Assembly: GCF_001941965.1 (NCBI RefSeq)
Contig: NZ_MKZO01000018.1
Location: 48,791-112,790, forward strand
DNA from: Pseudomonas putida
Lineage (GTDB): Bacteria > Pseudomonadota > Gammaproteobacteria > Pseudomonadales > Pseudomonadaceae
Direction of reading: 5' to 3'
DNA length: 64,000 nt
Every line of letters starts with the position of its first letter. Positions within the stretch are counted from its first letter, which is position 1. The notes below the pieces were generated by a model. It searched no databases, was not told the DNA's origin, and worked only from the letters and a program-made list of their open reading frames with translations. The position numbers and the translations under genes were made by a program. Shown here piece after piece: positions 36,273-45,678 of the stretch.

Positions 36273-37526
36273 ATGAACCGCCTCCCCCGCCACCTCGCCC
36301 TGTTCACCACCGTCGCCGCATTCGGCAGCGCCCAGGCCGACGAGACCGGCTGGTCGCTGCTCAGCCGCAATTATTTCCTGCACAGCGACTTCCGCTCGCC
36401 GTCCGGCTCGGGCCAGAACTACCGCCAGGAATGGGCCCAAGGCTTTATCGGCGAGGTGCGCTCCGGGTTCACCGAAGGGACCGTCGGCATCGGCCTGGAT
36501 GCCCACGGTTTTCTCGGCCTGAAGCTGGACGGCGGTCGCGGCCATGCCGGCACCGGCCTGCTGCCCCGGGACAGCGACGGCCGCGCCGAATCCGACTATT
36601 CCAGTGCCGGCGCGGCGCTGAAACTGCGCCTCGGCAACACCCTGCTGCGCTACGGCGAGATGCAGGTGCAAACCCCGGTATTCGATACCGGCGACAAACG
36701 CCTGCACCCGGAATATGCGACGGGCTGGCTCCTGGACAACACCGACCTGCCTGATTGGCGCCTGCAAGCCGGACGCTTCAGCGCCTTCAACAACCAGGAC
36801 AACAGCTCGACCCGCGACGACTTCGCCGGCTATGGCGCCACTACCCGCGGCCATGCCATCAGCCTCGCGGGCGGGACCTGGGCGCCTGACGGGCCTCTGG
36901 GCGCTGCGCTGTTCGCATCGCAGTTGCAGGACACCTGGCGCCAGGCCTACCTCAACCTGAATTACAGGCAGGCGGACTGGTCCCTCGACGGCAACCTCTA
37001 CTACACCCGCGACACCGGCAACGCCAGTGCCGGGGCCATCGACACCCTGGCCTGGAGCCTGGCCGGCAAGTACCGCTTCGGCGCCCAGGCCCTGACCCTG
37101 GCGTACCAGAAGGTGCGGGGCGATACACCCTTCGATTTCGTCGGCGGCGACTCCATCTACCTCGCCAACTCGATCAAGTACGCCGACTTCAACGGACCGG
37201 GAGAGCACTCGTGGCAACTGCGCTACGACCTCGACATGAGCAGCCTCGGCGTGCCAGGGCTGAGCCTGATGGGCCGCTATGTCAGCGGACGCGGGATCGA
37301 TGGCAGCCATGCGCCGGCCGGGGGCGCCTATGTCGGGCAGTACGGGCGTGACGGGCGACACTGGGAACGGGATATCGATATGAAGTACGTAGTGCAAAGT
37401 GGTACTGCGCGAAATCTGTCGGTGTCGCTCTCCCATGTCAGCCACCGGGGCAATGCGGCGCAGCCGGGGGACGACATCGACCGGGTCTACCTGATCGTCG
37501 ACTACCCGTTGAGCGGGCGCTTCTGA
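36273..37526 (+). CDS. OprD family outer-membrane porin
   Basis: A 417-aa porin for substrate-specific uptake. Signal peptide RHLALFTTVAAFGSAQA followed by DETGWSLLSRNYFLHSDFR and RQEWAQGFIGEVRSGF, the standard OprD N-terminus; many alternating strands; closing YLIVDYPLSGRF with terminal Phe. The family moves amino acids, peptides or aromatic acids; the substrate here is unassigned. It follows the LysR gene closely, and a rho-independent terminator lies 30 bp downstream. Confidence 0.94.
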   Translation: MNRLPRHLALFTTVAAFGSAQADETGWSLLSRNYFLHSDFRSPSGSGQNYRQEWAQGFIGEVRSGFTEGTVGIGLDAHGFLGLKLDGGRGHAGTGLLPRDSDGRAESDYSSAGAALKLRLGNTLLRYGEMQVQTPVFDTGDKRLHPEYATGWLLDNTDLPDWRLQAGRFSAFNNQDNSSTRDDFAGYGATTRGHAISLAGGTWAPDGPLGAALFASQLQDTWRQAYLNLNYRQADWSLDGNLYYTRDTGNASAGAIDTLAWSLAGKYRFGAQALTLAYQKVRGDTPFDFVGGDSIYLANSIKYADFNGPGEHSWQLRYDLDMSSLGVPGLSLMGRYVSGRGIDGSHAPAGGAYVGQYGRDGRHWERDIDMKYVVQSGTARNLSVSLSHVSHRGNAAQPGDDIDRVYLIVDYPLSGRF

Positions 37527-37554
37527 GGCGAATTAACAACGATTAACTCGTGTG

Positions 37555-37592
37555 AAACAGGCAGCCTGAGAAGAATGGCGGCTGTTTTTTTT
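37555..37592 (+). terminator. Rho-independent terminator of the porin gene
   Basis: AAACAG...GCC stem with CAGCC/GGCTG pairing and a run of eight T on the plus strand (37585-37592). Confidence 0.75.
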
Positions 37593-37607
37593 CACGGGGG
37601 CTTCGTC

Positions 37608-37952
37608 ATGAGCCTGTCGCTACAGGGGCGCCTGAGCCGGTCGCGGGAGCGCCTGGTCAAACGGCTGATCCTCGATCGATTGGCCAGCGGTATCGAGGTG
37701 CAGGCGCTGGCCGATGCCTGTTATCTGAGTCGCAGCCACTTTTCCCGGGCGTTCAAGCGCAGTACCGGGGTGGCGCCGCAACTATGGATTCAGCAGCAAC
37801 GGATTGTCAGGGCCAGGAAGTTGTTGCGCGGGTCGGATTTGAGCCTGAGCCAGATTGCCCTGGAATGCGGGTTTTGCGACCAGGCGCATTTCTGCCGGAG
37901 TTTTGCCCGGGCTGTGGGGGATACACCCTTGGGGTGGCGAGCAGGAAGTTGA
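37608..37952 (+). CDS. Short AraC family helix-turn-helix regulator
   Basis: A 114-aa protein consisting almost only of an AraC-type DNA-binding domain: LVKRLILDRLASGIEVQALA, CYLSRSHFSRAFKRSTGVAP, and the second helix-turn-helix LSQIALECGFCDQAHFCRSF. The N-terminal sensor domain usual for AraC regulators is absent, so this is SoxS/MarA-like in size. GGGGG precedes the ATG. Whether it is a natural single-domain regulator or a remnant is unclear, but the frame is intact. Confidence 0.82.
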   Translation: MSLSLQGRLSRSRERLVKRLILDRLASGIEVQALADACYLSRSHFSRAFKRSTGVAPQLWIQQQRIVRARKLLRGSDLSLSQIALECGFCDQAHFCRSFARAVGDTPLGWRAGS

Positions 37953-37967
37953 TGGGTTGCCCATGAT

Positions 37968-37999
37968 GGCCTGATCGCTGGCAAGCCAGCGATCAGGCC
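37968..37999. repeat. Single REP palindrome
   Basis: Perfect 32-bp palindrome GGCCTGATCGCTGGC-AA-GCCAGCGATCAGGCC between convergent genes; may also end transcripts. Confidence 0.85.
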
Positions 38000-38016
38000 C
38001 GAAAGAACGCAGCCAA

Positions 38017-38835
38017 TCAACGAGACAGGAACGCCAGCAAGTCGTCGTTCAACTGCTGCGCATGCGTTACCGCAAACCCGTGAGGCGCTCCGCTGTATAC
38101 GGTCAGTTCCGCGCCGCGAATCATCTGCGCCGCCTTCTTCCCGGTAGTTTCGAACGGCACGACCTGGTCGTCGTCACCATGGATCACCAGGGTCGGCACA
38201 TCGATCTTCGCCATGTCCGGGCGGAAGTCGGTTTCGGAGAACGCCGTCACGCAGTCCAGGGTGCCCTTGAGCGAAGCCAGCAGGGCGATGTTCAGCGTCT
38301 GGGCCTGCACGCCTTGCGAGACCTTCTGCCCATGGTTGATGCCATAGAACGGCGCGGCGAAGTCGGCGATGAACTGCGCACGATCCGCACGCAGGCCGTC
38401 ACGGATACCGTCGAAGACCGACTTGTCGACCCCGTCCGGATTGTCTGCGGTCTTGATGAACAACGGCGTGACCGCCCCCAGCAGGACCAGCCCGGCGACG
38501 CGCTCGCTGCCATGCCGGGCGATGTAGCGGGTCACATCACCGCCCCCCATGGAAAAGCCCACCAGGGTCACGTCATTCAGGTCCAGATGTTCGATCAACT
38601 GGGCGATATCGTCGGCGAAGGTGTCGTAGTCATAACCGTTCCACGGCTGGCTGGAACGCCCGAACCCACGGCGGTCGAAGGCGATGGCGCGGTAGCCGCG
38701 GCTGGCCAGGAACTCCATCTGCACATCCCACATATCGGCATCCAGCGGCCAGCCATGGCTGAACAGCACGGGCTTGCCGCTGCCCCAGTCCTTGTAATAG
38801 ATCGCGGTGCCGTCACGGGTAACGAGGGTGCTCAT
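38017..38835 (-). CDS. Alpha/beta hydrolase (non-heme chloroperoxidase-like)
   Basis: A 272-aa alpha/beta hydrolase. Catalytic Ser is in [13 protein letters not shown] (about residue 95), the Asp in [11 protein letters not shown] and the His in [10 protein letters not shown]. The oxyanion [11 protein letters not shown] motif is present. It resembles the cofactor-free haloperoxidase/esterase group (Cpo), enzymes that hydrolyse esters and can do perhydrolysis. The ATG at 38835 removes a 28-aa extension. It likely forms an operon with the upstream monooxygenase-domain gene. Confidence 0.9.
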   Translation of the reverse strand: MSTLVTRDGTAIYYKDWGSGKPVLFSHGWPLDADMWDVQMEFLASRGYRAIAFDRRGFGRSSQPWNGYDYDTFADDIAQLIEHLDLNDVTLVGFSMGGGDVTRYIARHGSERVAGLVLLGAVTPLFIKTADNPDGVDKSVFDGIRDGLRADRAQFIADFAAPFYGINHGQKVSQGVQAQTLNIALLASLKGTLDCVTAFSETDFRPDMAKIDVPTLVIHGDDDQVVPFETTGKKAAQMIRGAELTVYSGAPHGFAVTHAQQLNDDLLAFLSR

Positions 38836-38893
38836 CGAGGTATCTCCTGAAAATGCCTGGGTAGGTTTCTTGAGTGCGTGAAGGTCGATTCGT

Positions 38894-39463
38894 TCAGCCG
38901 CGCAGCCAGCCGGCCGCAAGACGGGTTACCAGCGGCATGATGAAAAATACCACCGGCAGGATGACGAAGAAGTTGCCGATCAGGTTGCCGGTGAGCGGGC
39001 CGCCCAGCGCCGGGAAGGCGGCGAACAACGGCGCCAGCAGGGCCGGGACCAGCAGGGTCATGGGGCAGATCACCAGGTAGGTGAGCAGTGCCTGCTTCCA
39101 GCGCGGTGGTTGCTTTGCGCCGCCGCTGCTGACCGGGGTGAACCAGAACTCCGGATCATCATGCACCTCGGTGTGGTCGCCGCCGTCGAGCAGGGGCATG
39201 ACTTCCTCGATCATTGCCTGGCGTTCGGCCGAGTTGACCCAGGCCTGCAGCCGGGTCGATTCGCAGAACCGCACCACGGTGGTGAAGTTGCGGCCGCCCT
39301 CTTGCGGACGGATCACGTTGACGCCCAGGTGCCCGGGCTGGCGGCGCGCAGCCTGCACGGCGCGCTTGAGCCAGGTTTCGTAGGTATCCAGCGCGTCGCT
39401 GCGGACGCGGTGCTGGATGACCAGCGTGACCACGTTGCTGTTGTCCTGAGTGGCGGTGTTCAT
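38894..39463 (-). CDS. Antibiotic biosynthesis monooxygenase-domain membrane protein
   Basis: A 189-aa protein. Residues 10-110 show an ABM ferredoxin-like fold ([43 protein letters not shown]). The C-terminal 70 residues have two hydrophobic helices ([41 protein letters not shown]), anchoring it in the membrane. Such ABM-membrane fusions occur widely; the reaction is unknown. It precedes the alpha/beta hydrolase by 58 bp. Confidence 0.85.
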   Translation of the reverse strand: MNTATQDNSNVVTLVIQHRVRSDALDTYETWLKRAVQAARRQPGHLGVNVIRPQEGGRNFTTVVRFCESTRLQAWVNSAERQAMIEEVMPLLDGGDHTEVHDDPEFWFTPVSSGGAKQPPRWKQALLTYLVICPMTLLVPALLAPLFAAFPALGGPLTGNLIGNFFVILPVVFFIMPLVTRLAAGWLRG

Positions 39464-39653
39464 CGAGCAAATCTCCCTGGCGATAAGTGGTAGGTCGCGT
39501 TGATGGGAGAAGCTTAAATTCAGCACCTTTATCGGAATAGATGGGCAAATCCGCCTTTAGCGTTCCAAAAACAGAACGATAAATAATCGAACACTTATCG
39601 ACTGGTCGCAGTAATCGCAGAGAAATATCCTACGTACCCTCCAGAAAAAGGAT

Positions 39654-40100
39654 GTGATCCATACCGTGCTCAGCTACTGGGGTCTGTTTCTTGCCGCCTT
39701 TGGCGCCGCCACCCTGCTGCCTCTGCAATCCGAGGCGGTGCTGGTGGGCCTGCTGCTGCACGATCCGCAAGCAGTGGGCATGCTGTTGCTGGTCGCAACC
39801 CTGGGCAATGTGCTGGGCTCGGTCGTCAACTGGCTGCTGGGCCGGGCCCTGGAGCGCTGGCGCGACAAGCGCTGGTTCCCCTTCTCCGCCGTGCAACTGG
39901 ACAAGGCGCAGCAGCGTTACCAGCGCTACGGCCAGTGGTCGCTGTTGCTGAGCTGGATGCCGGTGATCGGCGACCCGCTGACCCTGATCGCCGGGATCAT
40001 GCGCGAGCCGTTCTGGCGCTTCGTGTTGCTGGTGACCGTCGCCAAGGGGGCGCGCTATCTGGTGCTGGCGTTGATTACCCTGGGCTGGTTCGGCCGCTAG
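39654..40100 (+). CDS. YqaA family membrane protein
   Basis: A 148-aa DedA-like (SNARE-associated) inner-membrane protein. It shows the YqaA pattern: GLFLAAFGAATLLPLQSE, NVLGSVVNWLLGRALERW, and the MPVIGDPLTLIAGIMREPFWRF motif. Members move polar lipids or affect membrane homeostasis; this is inferred from family. The start is GTG at 39654 (GTG at 39666 is an alternative). Its stop codon TAG is part of a CTAG duplicated by a MITE insertion immediately downstream. Confidence 0.85.
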   Translation: MIHTVLSYWGLFLAAFGAATLLPLQSEAVLVGLLLHDPQAVGMLLLVATLGNVLGSVVNWLLGRALERWRDKRWFPFSAVQLDKAQQRYQRYGQWSLLLSWMPVIGDPLTLIAGIMREPFWRFVLLVTVAKGARYLVLALITLGWFGR

Positions 40101-40239
40101 GCTCTGTACGAAATGCATCCGAACTCGCCCATGCTGCGTTGAAAACAGGCTCGGAATGCTCATTGACAACCAGTCAACTCCGCTTCCTCGCCTGTTTTCG
40201 CCTTGCCTGGCCTTCGCTCGAATACATTTCGTACAGAGC
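40101..40239. mobile_element. 139-bp MITE-like element with CTAG target duplication
   Basis: Terminal inverted repeats of 22 bp with 2 mismatches, GCTCTGTACGAAATGCATC at 40101 and the complement at 40218-40239. CTAG direct repeats flank it at 40097-40100 and 40240-40243. GAAAACAGGC/GCCTGTTTTC forms an internal stem. The TSD size and site fit IS5-family relatives. No transposase. It lies between convergent genes whose stops come from the CTAG copies. Confidence 0.85.
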
Positions 40240-41343
40240 CTAGAAGCGCTGCAACTGCATCTCCCGCAAACGGCTGAGCGTCCGGCGAAACGGGAACTCC
40301 AGGTAGCCCTGGGTGTAGAGCGCTTCCAGCGCAACGTCAGCTTCCAGGTAAAGGGCCACGCGCTGGTCGTAGCACTCGTCGACCAGGGCGATGAAGCGCC
40401 GGGCGCCGTCGTCCTGGGGCGACAGTTGCGGCAGCTCGCGATCGCCGGCCACCACCCGTTCGGCAGCGTCCTCGGTGCCCCGGGCAATCCTGCCGGGTCG
40501 TTGTGCGGCGCCAAGGGCCGGCACGCCACTGAGCAGGATGGCGTCGAACCCTTCGCACAGGGCCATGAACTCCATGGCCGCCAGGGGCTGCTCGCACAGG
40601 TGCGGGTAATCGCACCAGAGCACCTTGTCGCTGCGGCGGATCACCTGGACGGTGCGGTAGCCGACGGGCAAGTCCGCGTCGGTGGCCGCGGCGCCAGCGC
40701 TCAGTTCGTCGAAGACCTGCGCCAGGGCGCAAGGCTGGCCGGGTTGCCGCACCCAGTAGCGCTGCTGCTCGGCGCCGGGGTGCAGGCGGTGGTCCTGTTC
40801 ACCATGCACCGCCACCACCTGCATCGACGCCTCGATGGCGGCAATGGCCGGCAGGAAGCGCTCGCGGTTGAAGCCGTCGGCGTACAGCTCCCGGGGTGGC
40901 AGATTGGAAGTGGCGACCACCACCACGCCGGCCTCGAACAGCACCTGGAACAGGCGACCGAGGATGATCGCATCGCCGATATCGTTGACGAACAGTTCAT
41001 CGAAGCAAAGCACGCGGATTTCTTCGGCGAGGGAGCGGGCCAGGGCCTGCAACGGGTCGGCGGTGCCATTGAGCTGGAACAGGCGCTGGTGGGTCCAGCG
41101 CATGAAATGGTGGAAATGCTGGCGCCGCGAGGGGATGGTCAGGCAGCTGTGGAACTGGTCCATGAGCCAGGTCTTGCCGCGACCGACCGGGCCCCAGAGG
41201 TAGACGCCCGTGGCCGGCTCGCCGTTCTGCAGGGCGTCGAAACAGGCCTGCAGGGCTTCGACGGCGGCCTGCTGGGCGGGGTCGGGAATGAAGCCCTGTT
41301 GTTCGATGGCTTGGCGGTACAGGGCCAGGGGGGTGGCGGACAT
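40240..41343 (-). CDS. zapE: ZapE/AFG1-like cell division ATPase
   Basis: A 367-aa AAA-type ATPase. Walker A in YLWGPVGRGKTWLMDQF (about residue 58), Walker B in IRVLCFDELFVNDIGDA, and the family tail PFRRTLSRLREMQLQRF. ZapE associates with FtsZ during division under stress in E. coli. I chose the ATG at 41343. The stop codon (TAG) lies in the CTAG copy at the right end of the MITE. A REP doublet lies upstream. Confidence 0.9.
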   Translation of the reverse strand: MSATPLALYRQAIEQQGFIPDPAQQAAVEALQACFDALQNGEPATGVYLWGPVGRGKTWLMDQFHSCLTIPSRRQHFHHFMRWTHQRLFQLNGTADPLQALARSLAEEIRVLCFDELFVNDIGDAIILGRLFQVLFEAGVVVVATSNLPPRELYADGFNRERFLPAIAAIEASMQVVAVHGEQDHRLHPGAEQQRYWVRQPGQPCALAQVFDELSAGAAATDADLPVGYRTVQVIRRSDKVLWCDYPHLCEQPLAAMEFMALCEGFDAILLSGVPALGAAQRPGRIARGTEDAAERVVAGDRELPQLSPQDDGARRFIALVDECYDQRVALYLEADVALEALYTQGYLEFPFRRTLSRLREMQLQRF

Positions 41344-41407
41344 GCAGACCCTCGGGGAAAAGGGCACAGGGTATATCAGTAAGCCACTAATTGTGTGTGG
41401 AATTTGA

Positions 41408-41492
41408 GGGCCTCATCGCTGGCAAGCCAGCTCCCACAGGGTTGGCGGTGCACGCGGTCACTGTGGGAGCTGGCTTGCCAGCGGTGAGGCCC
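41408..41492. repeat. REP doublet
   Basis: Inverted REP cores (41408-41440 and 41461-41492) in the intergenic space between zapE and the PQQ dehydrogenase gene. Confidence 0.9.
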
Positions 41493-41508
41493 GAAAGGCA
41501 GCCGAGAA

Positions 41509-42657
41509 CTACTCGGCCAAGCCCACCTTCAACAACTCCCCATCCTCCTCATCCGTCAGCAGATACAGGAACCCGTCCGGCCCCACCCGCACATCCCGCA
41601 CCCGGGCATTCAACTGCCCGAGCATCCGTTCTTCATGGACGATCTTGTCGCCATCGAGCTGCAACCTGATCACTTCCTGGGTCGCCAGGGCCCCGATGAA
41701 CAGGTTGTGATCCCACGGTTTGAAGCGCCCGCCGTCATAGAAGGCCATGCCGCTGATCGCCGGGGATTTTTCCCAGACATGATGCGGCGCCACCGTGCCT
41801 TCGACTTCCTTGCCCTTGGCCTCGGGAATCGGCATCAGCGAGTAGTTGATGCCGTGGGTCGCCAGCGGCCAGCCGTAGTTCTTGCCGGGCTTGGGGATGT
41901 TGATCTCGTCACCACCGCGCGGACCGTGCTCATGGGTCCACAGCTGGCCGGTCCAGGGGTTGAGCGCCGCGCCCTGCTGGTTGCGGTGGCCATAGGACCA
42001 GATCGCCGGCTGCACATTCTTTTGCCCGACGAAGGGGTTGTCCTTGGGGATCTCGCCGTCGGGCAGGATGCGCACCACCTTGCCCTGCAACTTATCGAGG
42101 TCCTGGGCGGTGGGCCGTTCGTTGTTCTCGCCGAGGGCGATGAACAGGTAGCCATCGCGGTCGAACACCAGGCGCGAGCCGAAATGGTTGCCGCTGGAGA
42201 GTTTCGGCGCCTGGCGGAAGATCACGTTGAAGTCCTCCAGCGCCGACAGGTCGGCGGACAGCCGCCCGCGCCCCACCGCCGTGCCGGCCTTGCCGCCCTC
42301 GCCGCCGCCCTCGGCAAAGGACAGGTAGACCAGCCGGTCCTTCTTGAACGTCGGCGACAGCACCACGTCGAGCAGGCCGCCCTGCCCCTTGGCCCAGACT
42401 TCCGGTACGCCGTTCAACGGTGCACCGACCCGGCCTTCGGCGCCGATCACCCGCAGGTTGCCCTGGCGCTCGGTGACCAGGATGCCCTGGTTGTCGGGCA
42501 GGAAGGCCAGGGCCCAGGGGTGTTTCAAGCCCTCGGCCAGGGTCGCCACCTTGAGCGTGCCCTCCTCGCTGGGAAAGGTTCGTTCAGGCGCGGCCTGGGC
42601 GAGCAGTGGCAAGAGAGCGGCAGTACCGACAGCGAGCAGCCAGGATCGTGAGGTCAT
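41509..42657 (-). CDS. PQQ-dependent soluble aldose sugar dehydrogenase (YliI-like)
   Basis: A 382-aa periplasmic six-bladed propeller dehydrogenase of the YliI/soluble glucose dehydrogenase family. Signal peptide SWLLAVGTAALLPLLAQAA. PQQ-site segments are present (NHFGSRLVFDRDGYLFIALGE, HRNQQGAALNPWTGQLWTHEHGPRGGDE, NYGWPLATHG). It oxidises aldose sugars with PQQ. The ATG at 42657 has AAAGGAAT upstream. A small secreted protein gene lies directly upstream on the same strand. Confidence 0.92.
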   Translation of the reverse strand: MTSRSWLLAVGTAALLPLLAQAAPERTFPSEEGTLKVATLAEGLKHPWALAFLPDNQGILVTERQGNLRVIGAEGRVGAPLNGVPEVWAKGQGGLLDVVLSPTFKKDRLVYLSFAEGGGEGGKAGTAVGRGRLSADLSALEDFNVIFRQAPKLSSGNHFGSRLVFDRDGYLFIALGENNERPTAQDLDKLQGKVVRILPDGEIPKDNPFVGQKNVQPAIWSYGHRNQQGAALNPWTGQLWTHEHGPRGGDEINIPKPGKNYGWPLATHGINYSLMPIPEAKGKEVEGTVAPHHVWEKSPAISGMAFYDGGRFKPWDHNLFIGALATQEVIRLQLDGDKIVHEERMLGQLNARVRDVRVGPDGFLYLLTDEEDGELLKVGLAE

Positions 42658-42681
42658 GCAGGATTCCTTTCTGAAGGGCAA

Positions 42682-42984
42682 TTAAGGCACGCGCTGTGAA
42701 TCGCGCGGTGGGCGGATGGGTTCCAGGCGCGGCGCCTGCTGTTCGCGGCGCAGGTTGTTGCCGTTGCCGATACCGCGGTTTTCCAGGGTCGGCGTGCGCT
42801 GTGGCGGTTGTGTGGACGGGCCGCGCACGGGCGGCGTGGCAGGCACGCTGCCCTGCTGGCTGTTTGGGTTGATATCGCGGATCGGGCTGTTCTGCGGGTT
42901 GTTTTCACCCGCCGCCAGCACGGACCCGGCCGCGAAAACGGCAAGGACAGCGGCGAACAGCATCGGCAAGCGTCGGCGTGACAT
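42682..42984 (-). CDS. Small exported proline/asparagine-rich protein (100 aa)
   Basis: Signal peptide PMLFAAVLAVFAAGSVLAAG followed by a low-complexity, Pro/Asn/Gln-rich mature part (NPNSQQGSVPATPPVRGPST) rich in likely disordered segments. The ATG has GGGAGGT upstream. Function unknown; it may be an envelope-associated structural peptide. It is 24 bp upstream of, and probably cotranscribed with, the PQQ dehydrogenase gene. Confidence 0.7.
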   Translation of the reverse strand: MSRRRLPMLFAAVLAVFAAGSVLAAGENNPQNSPIRDINPNSQQGSVPATPPVRGPSTQPPQRTPTLENRGIGNGNNLRREQQAPRLEPIRPPRDSQRVP

Positions 42985-43119
42985 GGGGACCTCCCGCGCC
43001 TTGGGCATCTGCGAAGATTGGATAGCCTAAGGTGCGAGAGGTTCGCCAAGAAAGCGCCGGAGGCGGCGCAGGTGATTCATTTTGTTACGAGGGAAGCGTT
43101 TACCCCCGCTCCTGCGGCC

Positions 43120-45561
43120 TCAATAGGCCAGCGACCAGCTCAGGGTGTAGGTGCGACCGCGCCCCTGGTAGTCGTACAGGTACGCCGGGCCGTAGGTTGG
43201 CGAGTAGAACAGCGTCGCGCGCTGGCCCCAGACGGTGCTGTATTGCTTGTCCAGCAGGTTCTGGATGCCGGCGCTGAAGGTGCCGAAGCCGGTCTCCTGG
43301 CTGCCCAGCAGGTCGAAGGTGGTGTAGCCGGAGATCTTGTGGTCGGCATCGTCCTTGAGGGTGAAGGCGTGGTTGGCCTGCAGGCGCGCGTTGCGCCCGT
43401 CGCCCTTCCAGCCGACGAAGGCGGTGGACTTGGACAACGAGGCGTAGCGGGCATCGCGCTTGATCCAGTCGCCGTCGCTGTCTTCCTCCTCGGAACGCAC
43501 CAGGTGCAGGGTGCTGCCGGCTTCCCAGCCGCTGTCGAAGCGTCGGGTCAGCGCGCCTTCGAAGCCGAAGTCGCGGCTTTTCTTGTCTTCGACGTTGATG
43601 GTCAGGGTCGCCGAGTCGGTGCTGATGACCTTGTCCGACCAGATGTAGTACACCGCCGCCTGGGCGTCCCAGTCCACATCGGCGTAGCGCCAGCCCATCT
43701 CGACCTGGCGGCTCTTGATCCCGGCCAGCGGGTTGTCATCCACGCTCAGGCCGGCCTTGCCGTAGTACTTGGCCGGGTCCGGCAGGTCGAAGCCTTCGCC
43801 GTAGTTGGTCCAGACCTGATGGCCGTTCTTGAAGTCGTAGATGGCGCCAAGGTTGTACAGGTTGACCTGGTAGTCGTTGCTGCCGCCGGGAATGCCCTTG
43901 AAGTCGCCGACCTCCACGTCCATCTGCTGGCGCCGGGCGCCGCCGGACAGGGTCAGGTTATCGGTCAGGTGCCAGTCCAGCTGGGCATAGGCAGACACAC
44001 CGTCGACCCGGTAGCTGGGATACCGCGGCGCCTTGCTCGCGGTTTCCAGTTCGAGGCCGCCGCTGCTGGACGAGGTGCGCGCATCGAAGGTGCTCTGCTC
44101 GGCATTGAAGCGCTCGCGGTCGAGATCGACGCCGTAGGTCAGCTTGAGGGTGTCCCATTGCTTGGCGAACAGCGCCTTCAGGCTGGAGACCTCGAAGTTC
44201 TGCTGCGAGGCGGCGAAGTACACACCGCGCGATCCCCGCGGCGTGCCGCTGTTGTAGTAGGGAAACGGATAGAAGTTGTCGTCTTCCTTGCGGTACGAGG
44301 CCTGCAGGTAGAAGTCCTGGCCGAGCACATCGGCGTGGTGGTAGTTGGCGTTGAGCAGCAGGCGCCGGGTCTGGGGTTCGAGGTCGCTGGACAGGCCACT
44401 GCGCAGCTCGGCGTCCTCCAGGTCCGACGGCGCATTGTAGTTCAGGTGCGGAAAGTAGATCCCGGTGCTGCCGTGGTTGCCCGAGTCGTAGTACTGGGCC
44501 AGCAGGTCAAGGCTCTGTTCTTCGTTGAACTGCATGCCGAGGCTGCCCAGCACGTCGATGGTGCGGTTGTACTGCAGGTCGGTCTGGGTGTTGTCGATGA
44601 AGATCTGCTCGCCGGCACCGTCGTAGAAGGCTTCGTTCTGCTCCGCGGAAACGCCCAGGCGTGCGTTGATCCGCTCGTTGCCACCGCTGACCGACTGGGC
44701 GATGCGGGTCGACAGATCGTCGCTGTTGTTGAAACCGCTGCTGGCACCGACCTGGGTCTCGAAGCGCGCCGCGCCCTCCTCGCCCTTCTTGGTAACGATG
44801 TTGATGATCCCGCCGGTGGCGCCGCCGCCGTAGATGGCGCTGGCCCCGGAGAGCACTTCGACGCGCTGCACGTTGAACGGCGAGATGCTGTCGAACTGCC
44901 GCGATAGGCCGCGGGAGCTGTTCTGGCTGACCCCGTCGATCATCACCAGGACGTTGCGCCCGCGCATGTTCTGGCCGTAATTGGTGCGGCCTTCCGGCGC
45001 CAGGTCGAGGCCCGGGACCAGCTTGCCGATGGCTTCCTTGAGGCTCACGCCGCTGCTGATCTGCTCCTTGAGCTGCTCCTGGTCGACCACCCAGACGGTG
45101 CCGGGGATCTCGCTGATCGCGGTGCTGGTCCGCGAGGCCACGCTGACCTCGATGGCCTTGAGAGCGATGCTGGCCTGGGGCTCGGCCTTGCGCAGGATCA
45201 CCGTGCGCACATCGCTGAACTGCCAGCTCATGCCGCTCCCGGCGAGCAGCTGTTGCAGGGCCTGCTCGATGCTGTAGTTGCCGCGCAGGCCGGGGCTGTC
45301 GAGGCCGGCGACATCGCTGGTGGTGTACAGCAGGTGCAGGTCGGCCTGGTCGGCGAATTGGGTCAGGGTCTTGTCGAGGCTTTGCGCCGGCAGGTCGAGG
45401 CTGACCTGGCGGGCCTGGGAGGCGCTGATCTGCGCAGGAGTAGCGGCTTCGGCGGCATGGGCGGTGAAGGCGCCACAAAGACCGGCGGCTACCGCCGAAG
45501 CCAGCAGGGCCTGTTTGAAGGAACGGGTGGAACGTGCTGAGGACGGGGACGGACCTTTCAC
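43120..45561 (-). CDS. TonB-dependent siderophore receptor with N-terminal signalling domain
   Basis: An 813-aa outer-membrane receptor. Signal peptide SFKQALLASAVAAGLCGAF; secretin/TonB N-terminal (STN) signalling domain (DKTLTQFADQADLHLLYTTS to WQFSDVRTVILRK); TonB box near LKAIEVSVAS; plug domain with GRNVLVMIDGV and GGGATGGIINIVTKKG; then the 22-strand barrel ending TYTLSWSLAY. It resembles IutA/RhtA-type hydroxamate receptors. It is the last gene of a FecI-FecR-receptor set (46550-47068, 45679-46557) and is expected to be induced by its own ligand through FecR. Confidence 0.94.
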   Translation of the reverse strand: MKGPSPSSARSTRSFKQALLASAVAAGLCGAFTAHAAEAATPAQISASQARQVSLDLPAQSLDKTLTQFADQADLHLLYTTSDVAGLDSPGLRGNYSIEQALQQLLAGSGMSWQFSDVRTVILRKAEPQASIALKAIEVSVASRTSTAISEIPGTVWVVDQEQLKEQISSGVSLKEAIGKLVPGLDLAPEGRTNYGQNMRGRNVLVMIDGVSQNSSRGLSRQFDSISPFNVQRVEVLSGASAIYGGGATGGIINIVTKKGEEGAARFETQVGASSGFNNSDDLSTRIAQSVSGGNERINARLGVSAEQNEAFYDGAGEQIFIDNTQTDLQYNRTIDVLGSLGMQFNEEQSLDLLAQYYDSGNHGSTGIYFPHLNYNAPSDLEDAELRSGLSSDLEPQTRRLLLNANYHHADVLGQDFYLQASYRKEDDNFYPFPYYNSGTPRGSRGVYFAASQQNFEVSSLKALFAKQWDTLKLTYGVDLDRERFNAEQSTFDARTSSSSGGLELETASKAPRYPSYRVDGVSAYAQLDWHLTDNLTLSGGARRQQMDVEVGDFKGIPGGSNDYQVNLYNLGAIYDFKNGHQVWTNYGEGFDLPDPAKYYGKAGLSVDDNPLAGIKSRQVEMGWRYADVDWDAQAAVYYIWSDKVISTDSATLTINVEDKKSRDFGFEGALTRRFDSGWEAGSTLHLVRSEEEDSDGDWIKRDARYASLSKSTAFVGWKGDGRNARLQANHAFTLKDDADHKISGYTTFDLLGSQETGFGTFSAGIQNLLDKQYSTVWGQRATLFYSPTYGPAYLYDYQGRGRTYTLSWSLAY

Positions 45562-45678
45562 TGTTTTCTTCCAGACGAATACGTAAATGAGAATGACTTG
45601 CTGATCAGTCTCACTACGACGATTCGGCTGTGCAGAACTTGCAGTGATTTTTCGAAAATTTTTTATCGGCAGCTGAAA

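Noticed and set aside
37608..37952. AraC-type gene as a pseudogene
   Set aside because: Short, but the complete DNA-binding domain, a start with a ribosome-binding site and an intact stop argue for a functional single-domain regulator.
43018..44907. A 629-codon frame opposite the TonB receptor
   Set aside because: Valine/alanine-rich shadow of a gene with a complete receptor signature.
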